The notes under the pieces are model-generated. The model had not been told where the DNA came from and did no database searches. It saw nothing but the letters and a program-made list of their open reading frames with translations. Position numbers and translations under genes: made by a program. DNA of 64,000 bases from contig JAIELJ010000012.1 of the NCBI GenBank assembly GCA_019753105.1, positions 1 through 64,000 on the forward strand. Direction: 5' to 3'. Positions 1 through 8,998 of this stretch are shown in pieces; position 1 is the first letter of the stretch; every line of letters begins with the position of its first letter. This stretch comes from Hyphomonadaceae bacterium (GTDB lineage Bacteria > Pseudomonadota > Alphaproteobacteria > Caulobacterales > Aquidulcibacteraceae).

Positions 1-1362
1 CACAACGCGCACGACGGTTATCTGCACAATTATCATACGACCGGCGTGAAGAAGATCATTGGCATTGGTCGTGAAGTTGTCGGCCAGCGGAAGGACGGTA
101 CAACGTTCCCAATGGATCTGTCGGTCGGCGAATCCAGGGAAGAAGAAGACGTTTTCTTTGTCGGCATCATTCACGACGTTACACAGCGCAAGCGGACCGA
201 AGAGCAGCTCGCGCAAGCGCAGAAGATGGAGACCGGCGGGCAGCTTTCAGGCGGCATTGCGCACGATTTCAATAATCTGCTCACCGTAATCCTCGGCAAC
301 ACTGAAGCGCTCAGCGAAAAACTGCGCGCGCGTCCAGATCTCAAGATGTTGTGCGATGGAATTTTCGCTGCTGGTCAGCGCGGTGCAGAGCTTACCAAGC
401 ACTTGCTTGCATTCGGGCGGCGTCAAATGCTCCAGCCGGTCGCGATCGATTGCAACGAAATGCTTGAGGATCTGCGGCGGCTGCTGCAGCGCACTCTGCG
501 CGAAGACATCGAGATTTCCTTACAGCTTACGCCGGTGTTGATCCCGGCTCTTGCCGATCCAACGCAATTGGAGTCTGCGGTGATCAACCTTGCTTTGAAC
601 GCGCAAGACGCCATGCCTGACGGCGGCAAGCTTACATTCTCGACCGGGATCGCTCCGCTTGATGAGCGATATCGCGATCTCAATCCTGAAGTGCCGCCCG
701 GGGACTATGTTCTCTTGTGCGTGACCGACGAAGGCATCGGCATGCCGCCGGAGGTGCGAGCGCGCGCGTTTGAGCCGTTCTTCACCACCAAGGACGTGGG
801 TAAGGGCAGCGGCCTCGGCCTCAGCATGGTCTATGGGTTCATCAAACAGTCCGGCGGCCATGTCGCCATTTATAGCGAACCGAGTCTTGGCACCTCTGTC
901 CGGCTCTACCTACCAGCTGCGGAGCTTGGGCGCGGCCCAGCGACTGTCGCAGTGGGCCTCGGTGAGCACGATGCGCCGGGAGGCGCTGAAACCATCCTTG
1001 TCGTAGAGGATGATCCGTTTGTCCGCGGCTACGCCGTCGCTACCCTTGAAACGCTAGGATATCAGGTAAAGGTCGCCTCCAATGGGCCGGAAGCGCTGAC
1101 GCGCCTGACCAGCGAAGAGAAGATCGATTTGTTGTTCACCGACATCGTCATGCCGGGCGGCGTCAACGGCTGGGATTTGGCCCAGCGTGCTGCTGAACTG
1201 CGACCAGCGATCAAAGTGCTGTTCACGTCCGGCTATGCGCTGGATACGCTCATCGCGAACGGCCGCGTCTCACATGGCGTCACGATCCTGATGAAGCCAT
1301 ACAGAAAAGCCGACATGGCTTGGCGTGTCCGACAAGCGCTGAGTGCTGGCCTGGATCCCTAG
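1..1362 (+). CDS. PAS-domain hybrid sensor histidine kinase, 5' end outside the window
   Basis: The frame is open from base 1. The first codons ([12 protein letters not shown], then RKDGTTFPM) are the end of a PAS sensor domain, so the GTG at 46 is internal rather than the start. A histidine-kinase core follows: H-box GGIAHDFNN with the phospho-accepting His near nt 262, N-box [15 protein letters not shown]1 box DEGIGMPPE, and F/G2 boxes [21 protein letters not shown]-terminal receiver domain has the acidic pair VVEDD, the phospho-acceptor Asp in FTDIVMPGG (nt 1141-1143) and the conserved Lys in LMKPY. This is the common soluble PAS-HK-REC layout of alphaproteobacteria. The signal it senses cannot be inferred because most of the sensor is missing. 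Its end faces the MFS gene on the other strand. Confidence 0.93.
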   Translation, partial: HNAHDGYLHNYHTTGVKKIIGIGREVVGQRKDGTTFPMDLSVGESREEEDVFFVGIIHDVTQRKRTEEQLAQAQKMETGGQLSGGIAHDFNNLLTVILGNTEALSEKLRARPDLKMLCDGIFAAGQRGAELTKHLLAFGRRQMLQPVAIDCNEMLEDLRRLLQRTLREDIEISLQLTPVLIPALADPTQLESAVINLALNAQDAMPDGGKLTFSTGIAPLDERYRDLNPEVPPGDYVLLCVTDEGIGMPPEVRARAFEPFFTTKDVGKGSGLGLSMVYGFIKQSGGHVAIYSEPSLGTSVRLYLPAAELGRGPATVAVGLGEHDAPGGAETILVVEDDPFVRGYAVATLETLGYQVKVASNGPEALTRLTSEEKIDLLFTDIVMPGGVNGWDLAQRAAELRPAIKVLFTSGYALDTLIANGRVSHGVTILMKPYRKADMAWRVRQALSAGLDP

Positions 1363-1422
1363 CCAATTGCAGCGAAGGCGGAGCGGGGCGAACTCGTCAC
1401 ACGTCGGGCGGCAATAGCGAGC

Positions 1423-1464
1423 ACATACATACATACATACATACATACATACATACATACATAC
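1423..1464. repeat. Perfect tetranucleotide microsatellite, (ACAT) about 10.5 copies
   Basis: An uninterrupted 42-bp run of the 4-base unit ACAT lies in the 157-bp gap between the convergent histidine kinase and MFS genes. The tract is AT-rich in an otherwise GC-rich region. It lies outside both coding sequences, 60 bp after the kinase stop and 55 bp beyond the MFS stop. No T-run terminator is visible beside it. Such repeats change length by replication slippage. Confidence 0.95.
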
Positions 1465-1519
1465 GCGCCGTTTCATGAGACCCGGTGGAGCGCTAACGTC
1501 GGCCATCGTCGGCTCCGCT

Positions 1520-2821
1520 TTACGCCTCTCTGCGCGCAGCGTTGATCATCGCGGCGGAAAAGCCGATTGCGGCGGCGATGCTTGTCGCGGCACCTGTAGC
1601 GGCCAGGCCGTAGCGGATTGCGCCTTCGCCGCCGAACGCATCGCTGATGAGCGTCACCAAAGTTGGCGCGATGCCGAGGCCAATGATCGATGCAACAACC
1701 ATGAACGTCGCCAAGCACACTCCGCGCAATTCGTTCGGCACGAGCACAGCGACAGATGTCGCGGTGACCAAGCCCGTGATCGCGCCGCACGCAAGGAACA
1801 GCGCCAACACCCAGGCGAAGCTCGTCGCATCTGGCATGAGCGGAAAGAACGCGCCTGGAATCGAGAGAAACGCCGCGATCACTGCGCCGATGAGAATGCC
1901 GCCTTTGATGCGGGACTTGTGGCCTGCATCCGCCAGCAGGCCGCCCATGATTGAGCCGATCAGCCCGGACGCGAGAATGACGAGCCCCATCCATCCGGCG
2001 AACTCTTCCGGCGCTAGTCCGTAATTGCGTGAAAGCACCGGCGCGGCCCATATGCCGGCCGCCGTGTCCGCCATCACGACGGAAACTTGGCCGAGGAAAA
2101 GCGGCGCCAGCAAGGGTCGCATGCGCCAAATCGCGGCAAGCGCGTCGCGAAGAGGCAGATTGGCGCTCGCGCCGACTTCTTGGCGGGCTGGCTCGCGGAT
2201 GAGCAGCAGCGGTAAGAGAAGCACCAAGCTTGCGATCGCGAAGAGTACGTGAACGCCGCGCCAAGCGGTAAGACCTTCGAAGAGAGGCGCCGCGTTCAGC
2301 GCCCCAAGCGCCGCGCCGCCGAAGGCAAACGCAGCTGCGACGCCCGCCATGTTGCCGAGCGACAGCACGAGCAGTGCGCGCCCACGGTTCTCCGGCGGGC
2401 CAAGATCAGCGGCGATTGATATGGCCACCGGCACAGCGCACATCGCGCCAATACTTGCGAGCATGCGCGCAACAAAGAGCATGTAGAAATCGGTCACGAA
2501 CGCTGTCGCCAATGTGCCAACCGTCCACGTCACGCCCAGAACGAGAAGGATGCGCATGCGGTTGCCGCGATCGGTCATGGCGCCCAGCGGCACAGAGAGC
2601 AGCGCGATCGGGATCGATGCCGCCAAGCCTTGCACCAAGCTGATCTGGAAATCGCTGATGCCCAGATCGGCCTTGGCCATTTCTTGCACCGGCGCGAACA
2701 CGGCGCGCATGGCGAAGGCGTTGAAGATGGCGATGCCGAGCGCTGAGAGCGCAAGCCAGGCTGTTTTCGCGCGCGCCGGCGCTTGCGACGGGGACGTCGC
2801 CGTTTCGGTGAGTGCGGTCAT
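1520..2821 (-). CDS. MFS transporter of the catabolic locus
   Basis: The 433-residue protein has about twelve hydrophobic segments and a typical major facilitator loop 2-3 (GAMTDRGNRMRILL). It is an inner-membrane secondary transporter; nothing visible fixes the substrate. I place the start at ATG 2821, which shares a base with the stop of the upstream GntR gene (TAATG), so translation is probably coupled. A longer reading frame back to 2989 exists but runs through the gntR gene and is Arg-rich, so I reject it. Its place as third gene after the AraC and GntR regulators suggests it moves the substrate or product of the neighbouring ester/hydroxy-acid pathway. Confidence 0.9.
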   Translation of the reverse strand: MTALTETATSPSQAPARAKTAWLALSALGIAIFNAFAMRAVFAPVQEMAKADLGISDFQISLVQGLAASIPIALLSVPLGAMTDRGNRMRILLVLGVTWTVGTLATAFVTDFYMLFVARMLASIGAMCAVPVAISIAADLGPPENRGRALLVLSLGNMAGVAAAFAFGGAALGALNAAPLFEGLTAWRGVHVLFAIASLVLLLPLLLIREPARQEVGASANLPLRDALAAIWRMRPLLAPLFLGQVSVVMADTAAGIWAAPVLSRNYGLAPEEFAGWMGLVILASGLIGSIMGGLLADAGHKSRIKGGILIGAVIAAFLSIPGAFFPLMPDATSFAWVLALFLACGAITGLVTATSVAVLVPNELRGVCLATFMVVASIIGLGIAPTLVTLISDAFGGEGAIRYGLAATGAATSIAAAIGFSAAMINAARREA

Positions 2822-3549
2822 TACGGCTTCTGCGCTTGGGCTTTGAGCAAATCGCCAATGGCGTCGTCGAAGTGCGCAGCCATGGCAGTCGCCGCGCCGG
2901 CGGCGTCGCCATCGGCGATCGCGCGCGCAATCGCTTGGTGGCGATCGAGCATGAGTTTCTTGTGGCTCGCCGCGACGCGTGTGCGCCACGCTGTCGGCAC
3001 TGCCACCTCCATGAGCGGCGCGAACGACGCGACGATCTGCACGAACAGCGCATTATGGCTAGCGCGGGCGATAGTGTTGTGAAAGTCGATGTCGTGGCGC
3101 GTGAGGGTGGCTTGATCCTCATAGTCGCGCTCCATCGCGGCGGCGAGGTCAAGAATGCGCTGCGCTTCATCCTCGGTGCGCGACGTCGCGGCGAGCGCGG
3201 CGGTGCGCTGTTCGATGGTGCGGCGCACATCCCAGACGTCTGCGACACTGATCTGCGCCGTCGAAACGGCATGCTCCAGGGACGCTGCGATCACCGCGCC
3301 ATCCAGTGCGCCGACGCGCGGCTTACGGCCATTGGCGACGCTGATAACCCCCAACGCCGCGAGCGCGCCAAACGCTTCGCGTAGCACGGCGCGACTGACA
3401 TCCAACGCTTCGGCGAAGTGCGCCTCACCGGGAAGGGAATCTCCGACGCGAAGATTGTTGTCCTTGATGTGGGCGGTGACGGCTTGCATCGCAGTTTGAA
3501 CCAGCGAGCCCTCGCCGGCGCGGCGCAAGGAGGTGATTTCAGCGCTCAT
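2821..3549 (-). CDS. GntR-family regulator with FCD domain (FadR subfamily)
   Basis: The 242-residue protein has an N-terminal winged helix (about residues 15-80; LPGEAHFAEALDVSRAVLRE is the recognition region). The C-terminal helical FCD domain shows the metal/ligand pattern DIDFHNTIARASHN and a later H (MAAHFDDAI). FadR-type regulators usually repress catabolic genes until a small organic acid binds the FCD pocket. The start overlaps the araC stop by 4 bases and the stop shares a base with the MFS start, so araC-gntR-MFS is one tightly coupled operon. Three palindromes with a TC-N-GA core (4330-4344, 4354-4368, 8923-8937) resemble the architecture of FadR-type operators, and this protein is the best candidate to bind them. 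Confidence 0.93.
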   Translation of the reverse strand: MSAEITSLRRAGEGSLVQTAMQAVTAHIKDNNLRVGDSLPGEAHFAEALDVSRAVLREAFGALAALGVISVANGRKPRVGALDGAVIAASLEHAVSTAQISVADVWDVRRTIEQRTAALAATSRTEDEAQRILDLAAAMERDYEDQATLTRHDIDFHNTIARASHNALFVQIVASFAPLMEVAVPTAWRTRVAASHKKLMLDRHQAIARAIADGDAAGAATAMAAHFDDAIGDLLKAQAQKP

Positions 3550-4286
3550 GCGGCGAGTCCTTGGCAGGCGCGGAAGTCCGACGGCGAGAGGCCGAAGCGG
3601 CGGCTGAACGCCCGCGCAAAACTTGCATTGTTGAGATAACCGTTCTCGTACCCAACCGAGGAAACCGGCAGATCGGTTGTACGCAGCATGAGCTTGGCCT
3701 GACTCAAGCGCCGCTCGGCGATGGCTTCAGCGATGGTGCAATTGAACATGTCGCGGAAGCCGCGCGTCAGCTTGGCGCGATTGACGCCGCAAGCGCGCGC
3801 GATCTTGTCGAGCGTGAGTTTTTCATTCCAGCGCTCGTCGATCATGCGGCGCGCGGCAGCGATGCGGCTCGTGTCGTCAAGCGAAAGGGTGCTCTCGCCG
3901 GCGAGCGGCACAAGCTCGCCGCTCGATTGAGCGCCGATCGTCTCGCAGAGCAGTTCAATGCTTTTGCCGAGACGATAAATTTTCCGCGTCTCACCGCTTA
4001 GCGCGCTGTCGCGGATTGCCAGCACGATGGCGCGGAGATCAGACGGCAGATGAAACGCGCACTGATCATCGCTGGCGCCACCGATGCGTTCGAACGCGGC
4101 ACGTTCGATGACAAGGACTAAGCCGTCGGGGAGTTGGCCGCCGCACTCTGTGAGAGTGACAGTTGGCGCAGCCGTATCGACATTAAACGCTAAGACGAAC
4201 GGGCAGGGCGGCATTGGAACGCCGGCTACCGGGCCTTCGCCCAGGACGAGCGTCATCTCCTGGGAGACCTCGACAAATTCGCGCAT
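3546..4286 (-). CDS. AraC-family transcriptional regulator
   Basis: The 246-residue protein ends in a two-helix-turn-helix AraC DNA-binding domain (LTLDKIARACGVNRAKLTRG and the second helix region GYLNNASFARAFSRRFGLSP). The N-terminal half has no recognised sensor fold. I chose ATG 4286 because GGGGAGGA sits just upstream; the frame stays open to 4331, but that extension would run into the operator region. It is the first gene of the araC-gntR-MFS operon, overlapping gntR by ATGA. The pairing of an AraC and a GntR regulator in one operon suggests two layers of control over the catabolic locus. Confidence 0.9.
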   Translation of the reverse strand: MREFVEVSQEMTLVLGEGPVAGVPMPPCPFVLAFNVDTAAPTVTLTECGGQLPDGLVLVIERAAFERIGGASDDQCAFHLPSDLRAIVLAIRDSALSGETRKIYRLGKSIELLCETIGAQSSGELVPLAGESTLSLDDTSRIAAARRMIDERWNEKLTLDKIARACGVNRAKLTRGFRDMFNCTIAEAIAERRLSQAKLMLRTTDLPVSSVGYENGYLNNASFARAFSRRFGLSPSDFRACQGLAA

Positions 4287-4329
4287 TCTTCCTCCCCAGT
4301 ATTCTGGGTCTTTGTTCAGGACAGAGTGC

Positions 4330-4368
4330 ACCTATCAGACAGGTCTGACAAGGACCTTTCTGATAGGT
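4330..4368. promoter_or_regulatory. Tandem palindromic operators upstream of araC-gntR-MFS
   Basis: Two 15-bp sites, ACCTATCAGACAGGT (4330-4344) and ACCTTTCTGATAGGT (4354-4368), each differ by one base from a perfect ACCTATCNGATAGGT palindrome. Their centres are 24 bp apart, and the outer arms also form a 10-bp perfect inverted repeat with each other. They lie 44-82 bp upstream of the araC ATG. A third, perfect copy sits before the TonB receptor gene. The TC-N-GA centre matches the layout known for FadR-type GntR operators. Binding by the local GntR protein is inferred. An alternative is that the combined hairpin acts as a terminator for the esterase relict, but no T-run follows. Confidence 0.7.
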
Positions 4369-4376
4369 CGGAAGAA

Positions 4377-5342
4377 CTAAGTGTGGTGCAGCGCCCGCCG
4401 GAGCGCCGTGACGGAGTCGGCGCGTGCACGAACTGCCACCGGCGCGTCGCCGCCGAAAATGTCGAAGCCGTGAAATCCGCCTGGATAAACAATGAGTTAG
4501 ACCGGCGCACCGGCGCGCATAAGGCGCTTGGCATAAGCCAAGTCCTCATCAATGAAGAGGTCGAGCGTGGGGCAGGCGATGAAAGCGGGTGGTAGCCCGG
4601 ATAGATCGTTCGCCCGTGCGGGCGCGGCGTAAGGCGAGACCTCAGCGCCGCCAGGTTCGGATCCAAGCAACGACGTCCAGCCGAAGCGATTATTGTGTGG
4701 TGTCCAGATGAACTCGCCAGCGACCGGATTTGGTTCGGCGGTCACGCACGTGCGGTCATCGAGCATCGGATAAATCAGATGCTGAAACGCAAGCTGATAC
4801 TCGCCGCGATCACGCGCGAGTAGCGTCAGTGCGGCTGCAAGTCCGCCACCGGCGCTTTCGCCCATGACGCCTACACGCTTCTGATCGATGCCGAGCGCGT
4901 CAGCGTTCGCAAACGTCCAGGCGAGGCCCGCGTAACAATCCTCGATGCCGGCGGGGAACGGGTGTTCGGGCGCCAAGCGATAATCGACGCTGATGATGAT
5001 ACAGTCGAGATCATACGAAAGCGGGCGGTGCAGCGCTTCAAGTTGCGCCGCACCGCCCCCACGAAGCCCCCTCCGTGGATGTGATAGATGCACGGCAACA
5101 GCGCGCGCGCATCGCGCGGCTTGTAGATGTGCAGCGAAATATCGGGCGCGCCCGGAGGGCCCAGGGGCTGTCCGCACTCTGAGCTCAATGCGCTCCTGCG
5201 CTTCTGGTGAAACGAGCGCGGGAAACTGCGCGAAGCGCTCGGCTTCCCGCATCGGCCCCAGCAATTCCTTAGTCAGCGCAACCGTCGGAAACATATCCAA
5301 CACCGGCAAAAGTGCAGGATCGACGAGCGTGCGTGTGTCCAT
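4377..5342 (-). pseudogene. HSL-type alpha/beta hydrolase (esterase) with two frameshifts and a nonsense codon
   Basis: The gene starts at ATG 5342, sharing a base with the stop of the oxidase gene (TGATG). It encodes a hormone-sensitive-lipase-type esterase, but the frame is broken. The stretch carrying the oxyanion motif YHIHGGGF lies in another frame between about 5157 and 5060. One extra base in the GGGCCC at 5157-5162 and one missing base in the C-run 5056-5060 explain this, and the two shifts cancel. The nucleophile motif GESAGGG and the Asp motif FIDED are in the main frame. TAA at 4497-4499 then stops translation. The same frame continues for 39 more sense codons (LIVYPGGFHGFD, with the catalytic His, to RRALHHT) and ends in TAG at 4377. 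The family normally has Glu where the TAA is, so one base change explains it. Sequencing error in homopolymers could cause the indels, but not easily the stop. Confidence 0.88.
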
Positions 5343-6754
5343 CAACGTTCGTCCGCGAATATCTTGCCCGGATTGAAAAGGTTCTTCGGGTCGATCGCGC
5401 GCTTGATCGTGCGCATCAGATCAACGCCGTCTTCGCCCAGTTCGCGCACGAGCCAGTCCTGCTTGCCGAGGCCTATGCCGTGCTCGCCGGTGCAGGTGCC
5501 ATCCATGGAAAGCGCGCGCGCGACGAGCCGCTCGTTCAATGCCTCCGCTTCGGCCTGCTCCTCGGGCTTGTTTGGATCGATGACGAAGATGACGTGAAAA
5601 TTGCCGTCGCCGACATGGCCTAGGATCGGCGCGGGGAAGGAGGCTTTCTCGAGATCTTTCTTCGTTTCATTGATGCATTCGGCCAAGCGGCCGATCGGCA
5701 CGCACACGTCCGTCGGCCAGCCGATGCAGCCCTTACGCATCGCGATCGCGGCGTAAAACGCCTGGTGTCGCGCCTTCCAGAGCTTGGCGCGTTCTTCTGC
5801 CAAGTTCGACCAATGAAACTCCCCGCCGCCATTGGCGCGTGCGAGATCGCCGACCGTTGCGATTTGCTCCTTCACCGCGTGTTCGCTGCCGTGGAATTCA
5901 AAAAACAGCGTCGTCAGTTCCGGGTAGTTGAGCTTGGAGTGCACATTGACGGCGCGCATCTGCACGTCGTCGAGAATTTCCACGCGCGCTAACGGAATGC
6001 CGAGCTGGATCGCCTGCACCACCGTATCGACGGCGCCCGCCAGCGTTTCGAAACTGCACACCGCCGAGGAGATTTGCTCTGGGATGCCATGCAGGCGAAG
6101 CGTCACCTCGGTGATGATGCCGAGCGTTCCTTCAGAGCCGATATAGAGCCGCGTCAAGTCGTAGCCGGCTGCGCTCTTGCGGGCGCGGCGCGCTGTGCGG
6201 ATATCGCGACCGTCCGGTGTGACCACACGCAGTGACAAGATCGCTTCGCGCATCGTGCCGTAGCGCACGGCGTTCGTGCCTGAAGCACGCGTCGACGCCA
6301 TGCCGCCGATGGTGGCGTTGGCGCCGGGATCAATCGGAAAGAAGAGCCCTTGATCGCGCAAATAGACGTTCAATTCCTCGCGCCGGACGCCAGCCTGCAC
6401 GGTGCAGTCAAAATCCTCCGGATTGACAGCGATGATCTGGTTCATCTCCGAGAGGTCGACACAAACGCCGCCGCGTACTGGCGTCGTGTTGCCTTCGACT
6501 GAGGTGCCGGCGCCGAATGCCACGATCGGCACGTCCGCCGCCACGCAGGCTTTCACCAGCGCGACAACTTCCTCGGTCGAGTGAGCGTAGACGACAGCGT
6601 CGGGCAGCGCCGTGGCGAAGTGCGTTTCACTCGTGCCGTGCTGGGCGCGAATGGCTTCGCCGAGATGCAGGCGATCACCGAAGATCGCCTGCAAGGTCTC
6701 GACAAAAGCCGGCGCTAGCGGCGTGCGCGCCTGGAGGTTAGGCGCAGCGCCCAT
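5342..6754 (-). CDS. FAD-linked 2-hydroxy-acid oxidase (D-lactate dehydrogenase/glycolate oxidase GlcD type)
   Basis: The 470-residue protein has an N-terminal FAD-binding-4 domain (PIVAFGAGTSVEGNTTPVRG and GSEGTLGIITE) and a C-terminal FAD-oxidase domain (GHVGDGNFHVIF, GTCTGEHGIGLGKQ, NPGKIF). This family oxidises D-2-hydroxy acids such as D-lactate or glycolate to 2-oxo acids and passes electrons to quinone or cytochrome c. I place the start at ATG 6754, four bases after the TonB receptor stop, although the frame is open to 6802 inside that gene. It is the second gene of the receptor-oxidase-esterase operon. The true substrate is unknown; its neighbours suggest a hydroxy acid released from an ester. 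Confidence 0.92.
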   Translation of the reverse strand: MGAAPNLQARTPLAPAFVETLQAIFGDRLHLGEAIRAQHGTSETHFATALPDAVVYAHSTEEVVALVKACVAADVPIVAFGAGTSVEGNTTPVRGGVCVDLSEMNQIIAVNPEDFDCTVQAGVRREELNVYLRDQGLFFPIDPGANATIGGMASTRASGTNAVRYGTMREAILSLRVVTPDGRDIRTARRARKSAAGYDLTRLYIGSEGTLGIITEVTLRLHGIPEQISSAVCSFETLAGAVDTVVQAIQLGIPLARVEILDDVQMRAVNVHSKLNYPELTTLFFEFHGSEHAVKEQIATVGDLARANGGGEFHWSNLAEERAKLWKARHQAFYAAIAMRKGCIGWPTDVCVPIGRLAECINETKKDLEKASFPAPILGHVGDGNFHVIFVIDPNKPEEQAEAEALNERLVARALSMDGTCTGEHGIGLGKQDWLVRELGEDGVDLMRTIKRAIDPKNLFNPGKIFADER

Positions 6755-6758
6755 GGCC

Positions 6759-8861
6759 CTAGAACCGCGCGCTGACGCGGACGCCGACGCGGCGACCGTC
6801 ACCGGCGATGCCCAAATTGTGCACCAGCGGATTCATCGGACCGGGCGGGCCGAAGATCGCGGCCAACAGCGACTGATCGAGATAGGATTCGTAGTATTCC
6901 TCATCGAGCAGGTTGGTGCCCCAAAGCGCGATCGTCCAATTGTCGCGCTCATAAGCCAGATTTGCGTTAACCGTGTAATAGCCTTCGAGCTGCGGCTGGA
7001 AGGTCGGATCAAGGCTCGAACCAGCGCGATCGCCCTTGTATGCGATCGTCGTGTTGAACACGATCGCGTCGCCATTGCTTAGCCCGTAGGTGAGTGTTGG
7101 CGTCACGTAGAAGGTCCAATCCGGCAGGAAGAGGATGCGGTCGGTCGCGAGGCCGAGCGGGAAGACTTCTTCGAAGGCCGAGTCATCGGTGATGCGCGAG
7201 TGGTTGTAGGAAACCCCGCCTGTGAGCGTGAAGAACTCGTTCGGCGACCAGACGCCTTCCAATTCCGCGCCGTAGCTTTCGACATCGCCCGTGTTCAGGT
7301 TCACCGCGACCGGGCCTGGCGCCGGCGTCAGCGAGTTTTGGCCGATATAGTTCTGATAGTCGTTGTAATAGATCGCTGCGTTCAGTCTCAGCGTGTTGTC
7401 GGCGCTCGTCCACTTGTTGCCGAGTTCGTAGGTCCAGACCGAGTCGCCTTCGTAGAATTGAAGCGGCGCAGCGGGAGAATTGGCGCCGCCGCCGCGGAAG
7501 CCGCGGGCGATCGAGACGTACGTCATCCAGTTATCGTCCCAGCGCTGCGTCAGCGCTACGCGCGGCTGGAACTCGCTCGCCGAGTACTCGCCGGCGGTGC
7601 CAGAAACGCTGACATCCTGGGTGTCCCAACGCAGGCCGGCCGAGAATTCGAGCGACGGCGTGATGTCGTAGAAGACGTTGGCGAAGGCGGCGACCGTCGT
7701 TTGCTCGTTGGTGACGAGCTGCGTCAGGTTCAAGGCGAACGGAACCACCAACTGGGTTACTGACGAGTTCGTTTCCGAAGCGCTGCCGAACACGCCAATC
7801 AGCGTGCTCAAACGATCGCTCCACTGCGTGTCGAAGCGCAGTTCGCCGGTATAAGTCTGCAGCGTGTTGTTGCCGTCGAGGATGCGGGCGAAGTCGACAA
7901 AGCCGAAATCGGCGTCGCCAGTGGCTTGGCCCGTGCGGTCGTCATAGGCGAGGATCGCAGTCATCTGCGTGCCGCCGCCGATGTCGAACACGCCACGCGC
8001 ATTGACGCCCCAATACTCGTACTCAGCAATGCTGTTCACGTTGAGCTGGGTGTCTTGGATGTAGTCGGTCGGACCGTCTGGGCTCGAATAGGCCGTCTGC
8101 GAGCCGGTGACGCGGTTCCAGTACGCGTTGAATGTGATGTCTGCGTCTTGCGGCGCATCCCAAGCCAGCGTCGCGTTGACCGACTCGTTTTCCATCGGAC
8201 GCGCATCGCCGCCAGCGAGCGTGTTGGTCGAGAAACCGTCGCGCGAGTGATAGCTCGCCGCCAAACGGCCGCGTAGCGAGCCTTCGATGATCGGGCCGGC
8301 AATGCTGCCGGCGACGGTGTGATAATTGTCCGGATCGGCATAAGAGGCCGAGAAGCGACCGCTGAAATCGTCGGTTGGCGCGCGGGTGATGACGCTGATA
8401 GCGCCGCCCAAAGTGTTGTTGCCGAAGAGCGTGCCTTGCGGGCCGCGCAGCACTTCGATGCGCGCGACGTCCACGACCGGATTGTTCAAGTACGAGGTGT
8501 TCACCTGATAGATGCCGTCGACGAAAATGCCGACGCCAGGCTGAACGCTATCGATCAACGTCGTGCCGATGCCGCGGATCGACATGAAGGCGCGACCGAC
8601 CGCGTCCGTCGTGATGTTGAGGCCCGGCGTGAGCGCCGCGACTTCGCGCACCGAATTGATTTGCTCGCGCTCGAGTGTGTCGGCGTCGATCGCGGTGACG
8701 GCGACCGGCACGTCCTGCAGCCGTTCCTCGCGCTGACGCGCCGTGACGACGATCTCTTCGCTGTCCTCAGCCGTGACGCCCGCGTCTTGAGCCATGGCCA
8801 CGCCAGGCGCCGCCGCGATTGCCAGCGCCGCGCCGGCCAGAAGCTTGTTAATGCCCCGCAT
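6759..8861 (-). CDS. TonB-dependent outer-membrane receptor
   Basis: The 700-residue protein has a cleavable signal peptide (MRGINKLLAGAALAIAAAP, cleavage near AMA-QD). A TonB-box-like EEIVVTARQREERLQDVP follows, then a plug domain (VREVAALTPGLNI, RGPQGTLFGNNTLGGAISV) and a long beta-barrel ending in Phe (VRVSARF). This CirA/sphingomonad-type receptor imports bulky substrates across the outer membrane using energy from TonB-ExbBD. The start has GGGGAG eight bases upstream. It leads an operon with the FAD oxidase and the broken esterase, so a carbon source rather than a siderophore is the likely cargo. A perfect copy of the 15-bp operator lies 62-76 bp upstream. Confidence 0.95.
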   Translation of the reverse strand: MRGINKLLAGAALAIAAAPGVAMAQDAGVTAEDSEEIVVTARQREERLQDVPVAVTAIDADTLEREQINSVREVAALTPGLNITTDAVGRAFMSIRGIGTTLIDSVQPGVGIFVDGIYQVNTSYLNNPVVDVARIEVLRGPQGTLFGNNTLGGAISVITRAPTDDFSGRFSASYADPDNYHTVAGSIAGPIIEGSLRGRLAASYHSRDGFSTNTLAGGDARPMENESVNATLAWDAPQDADITFNAYWNRVTGSQTAYSSPDGPTDYIQDTQLNVNSIAEYEYWGVNARGVFDIGGGTQMTAILAYDDRTGQATGDADFGFVDFARILDGNNTLQTYTGELRFDTQWSDRLSTLIGVFGSASETNSSVTQLVVPFALNLTQLVTNEQTTVAAFANVFYDITPSLEFSAGLRWDTQDVSVSGTAGEYSASEFQPRVALTQRWDDNWMTYVSIARGFRGGGANSPAAPLQFYEGDSVWTYELGNKWTSADNTLRLNAAIYYNDYQNYIGQNSLTPAPGPVAVNLNTGDVESYGAELEGVWSPNEFFTLTGGVSYNHSRITDDSAFEEVFPLGLATDRILFLPDWTFYVTPTLTYGLSNGDAIVFNTTIAYKGDRAGSSLDPTFQPQLEGYYTVNANLAYERDNWTIALWGTNLLDEEYYESYLDQSLLAAIFGPPGPMNPLVHNLGIAGDGRRVGVRVSARF

Positions 8862-8922
8862 GTTTCACTCCCCTTATGGCCCGTTTCGAGCCTCGTTAGC
8901 GCAGAGCCTAAGCGAAGGCCGG

Positions 8923-8937
8923 ACCTATCCGATAGGT
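8923..8937. promoter_or_regulatory. Perfect 15-bp palindromic operator upstream of the TonB receptor operon
   Basis: ACCTATCCGATAGGT is a perfect palindrome around one central base, in the 137-bp gap between the SDR stop and the receptor start. It is the perfect form of the two sites at 4330-4344 and 4354-4368. All three lie upstream of operons in the same locus, so a shared regulator, most simply the FadR-type GntR protein, is likely. Confidence 0.72.
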
Positions 8938-8998
8938 GCAGAGGTGGCGAAGTGCTGTGCCGACCCGCACAGAGGGGTTGCCGCACGGACTCGTAGCT

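Noticed and set aside
1270-1506. Minus-strand open frame with repeated MYVC units
   Set aside because: The repeats come from the ACAT microsatellite, the frame overlaps the end of the histidine kinase, and no family pattern is present.
2821-2989. N-terminal extension of the MFS transporter
   Set aside because: It lies inside gntR, is Arg-rich, and the ATG at 2821 couples cleanly to the gntR stop.
4316-4666. Minus-strand 116-residue open frame
   Set aside because: It is another frame over the esterase relict; its residues show no family, while the neighbouring frame gives the conserved esterase tail.
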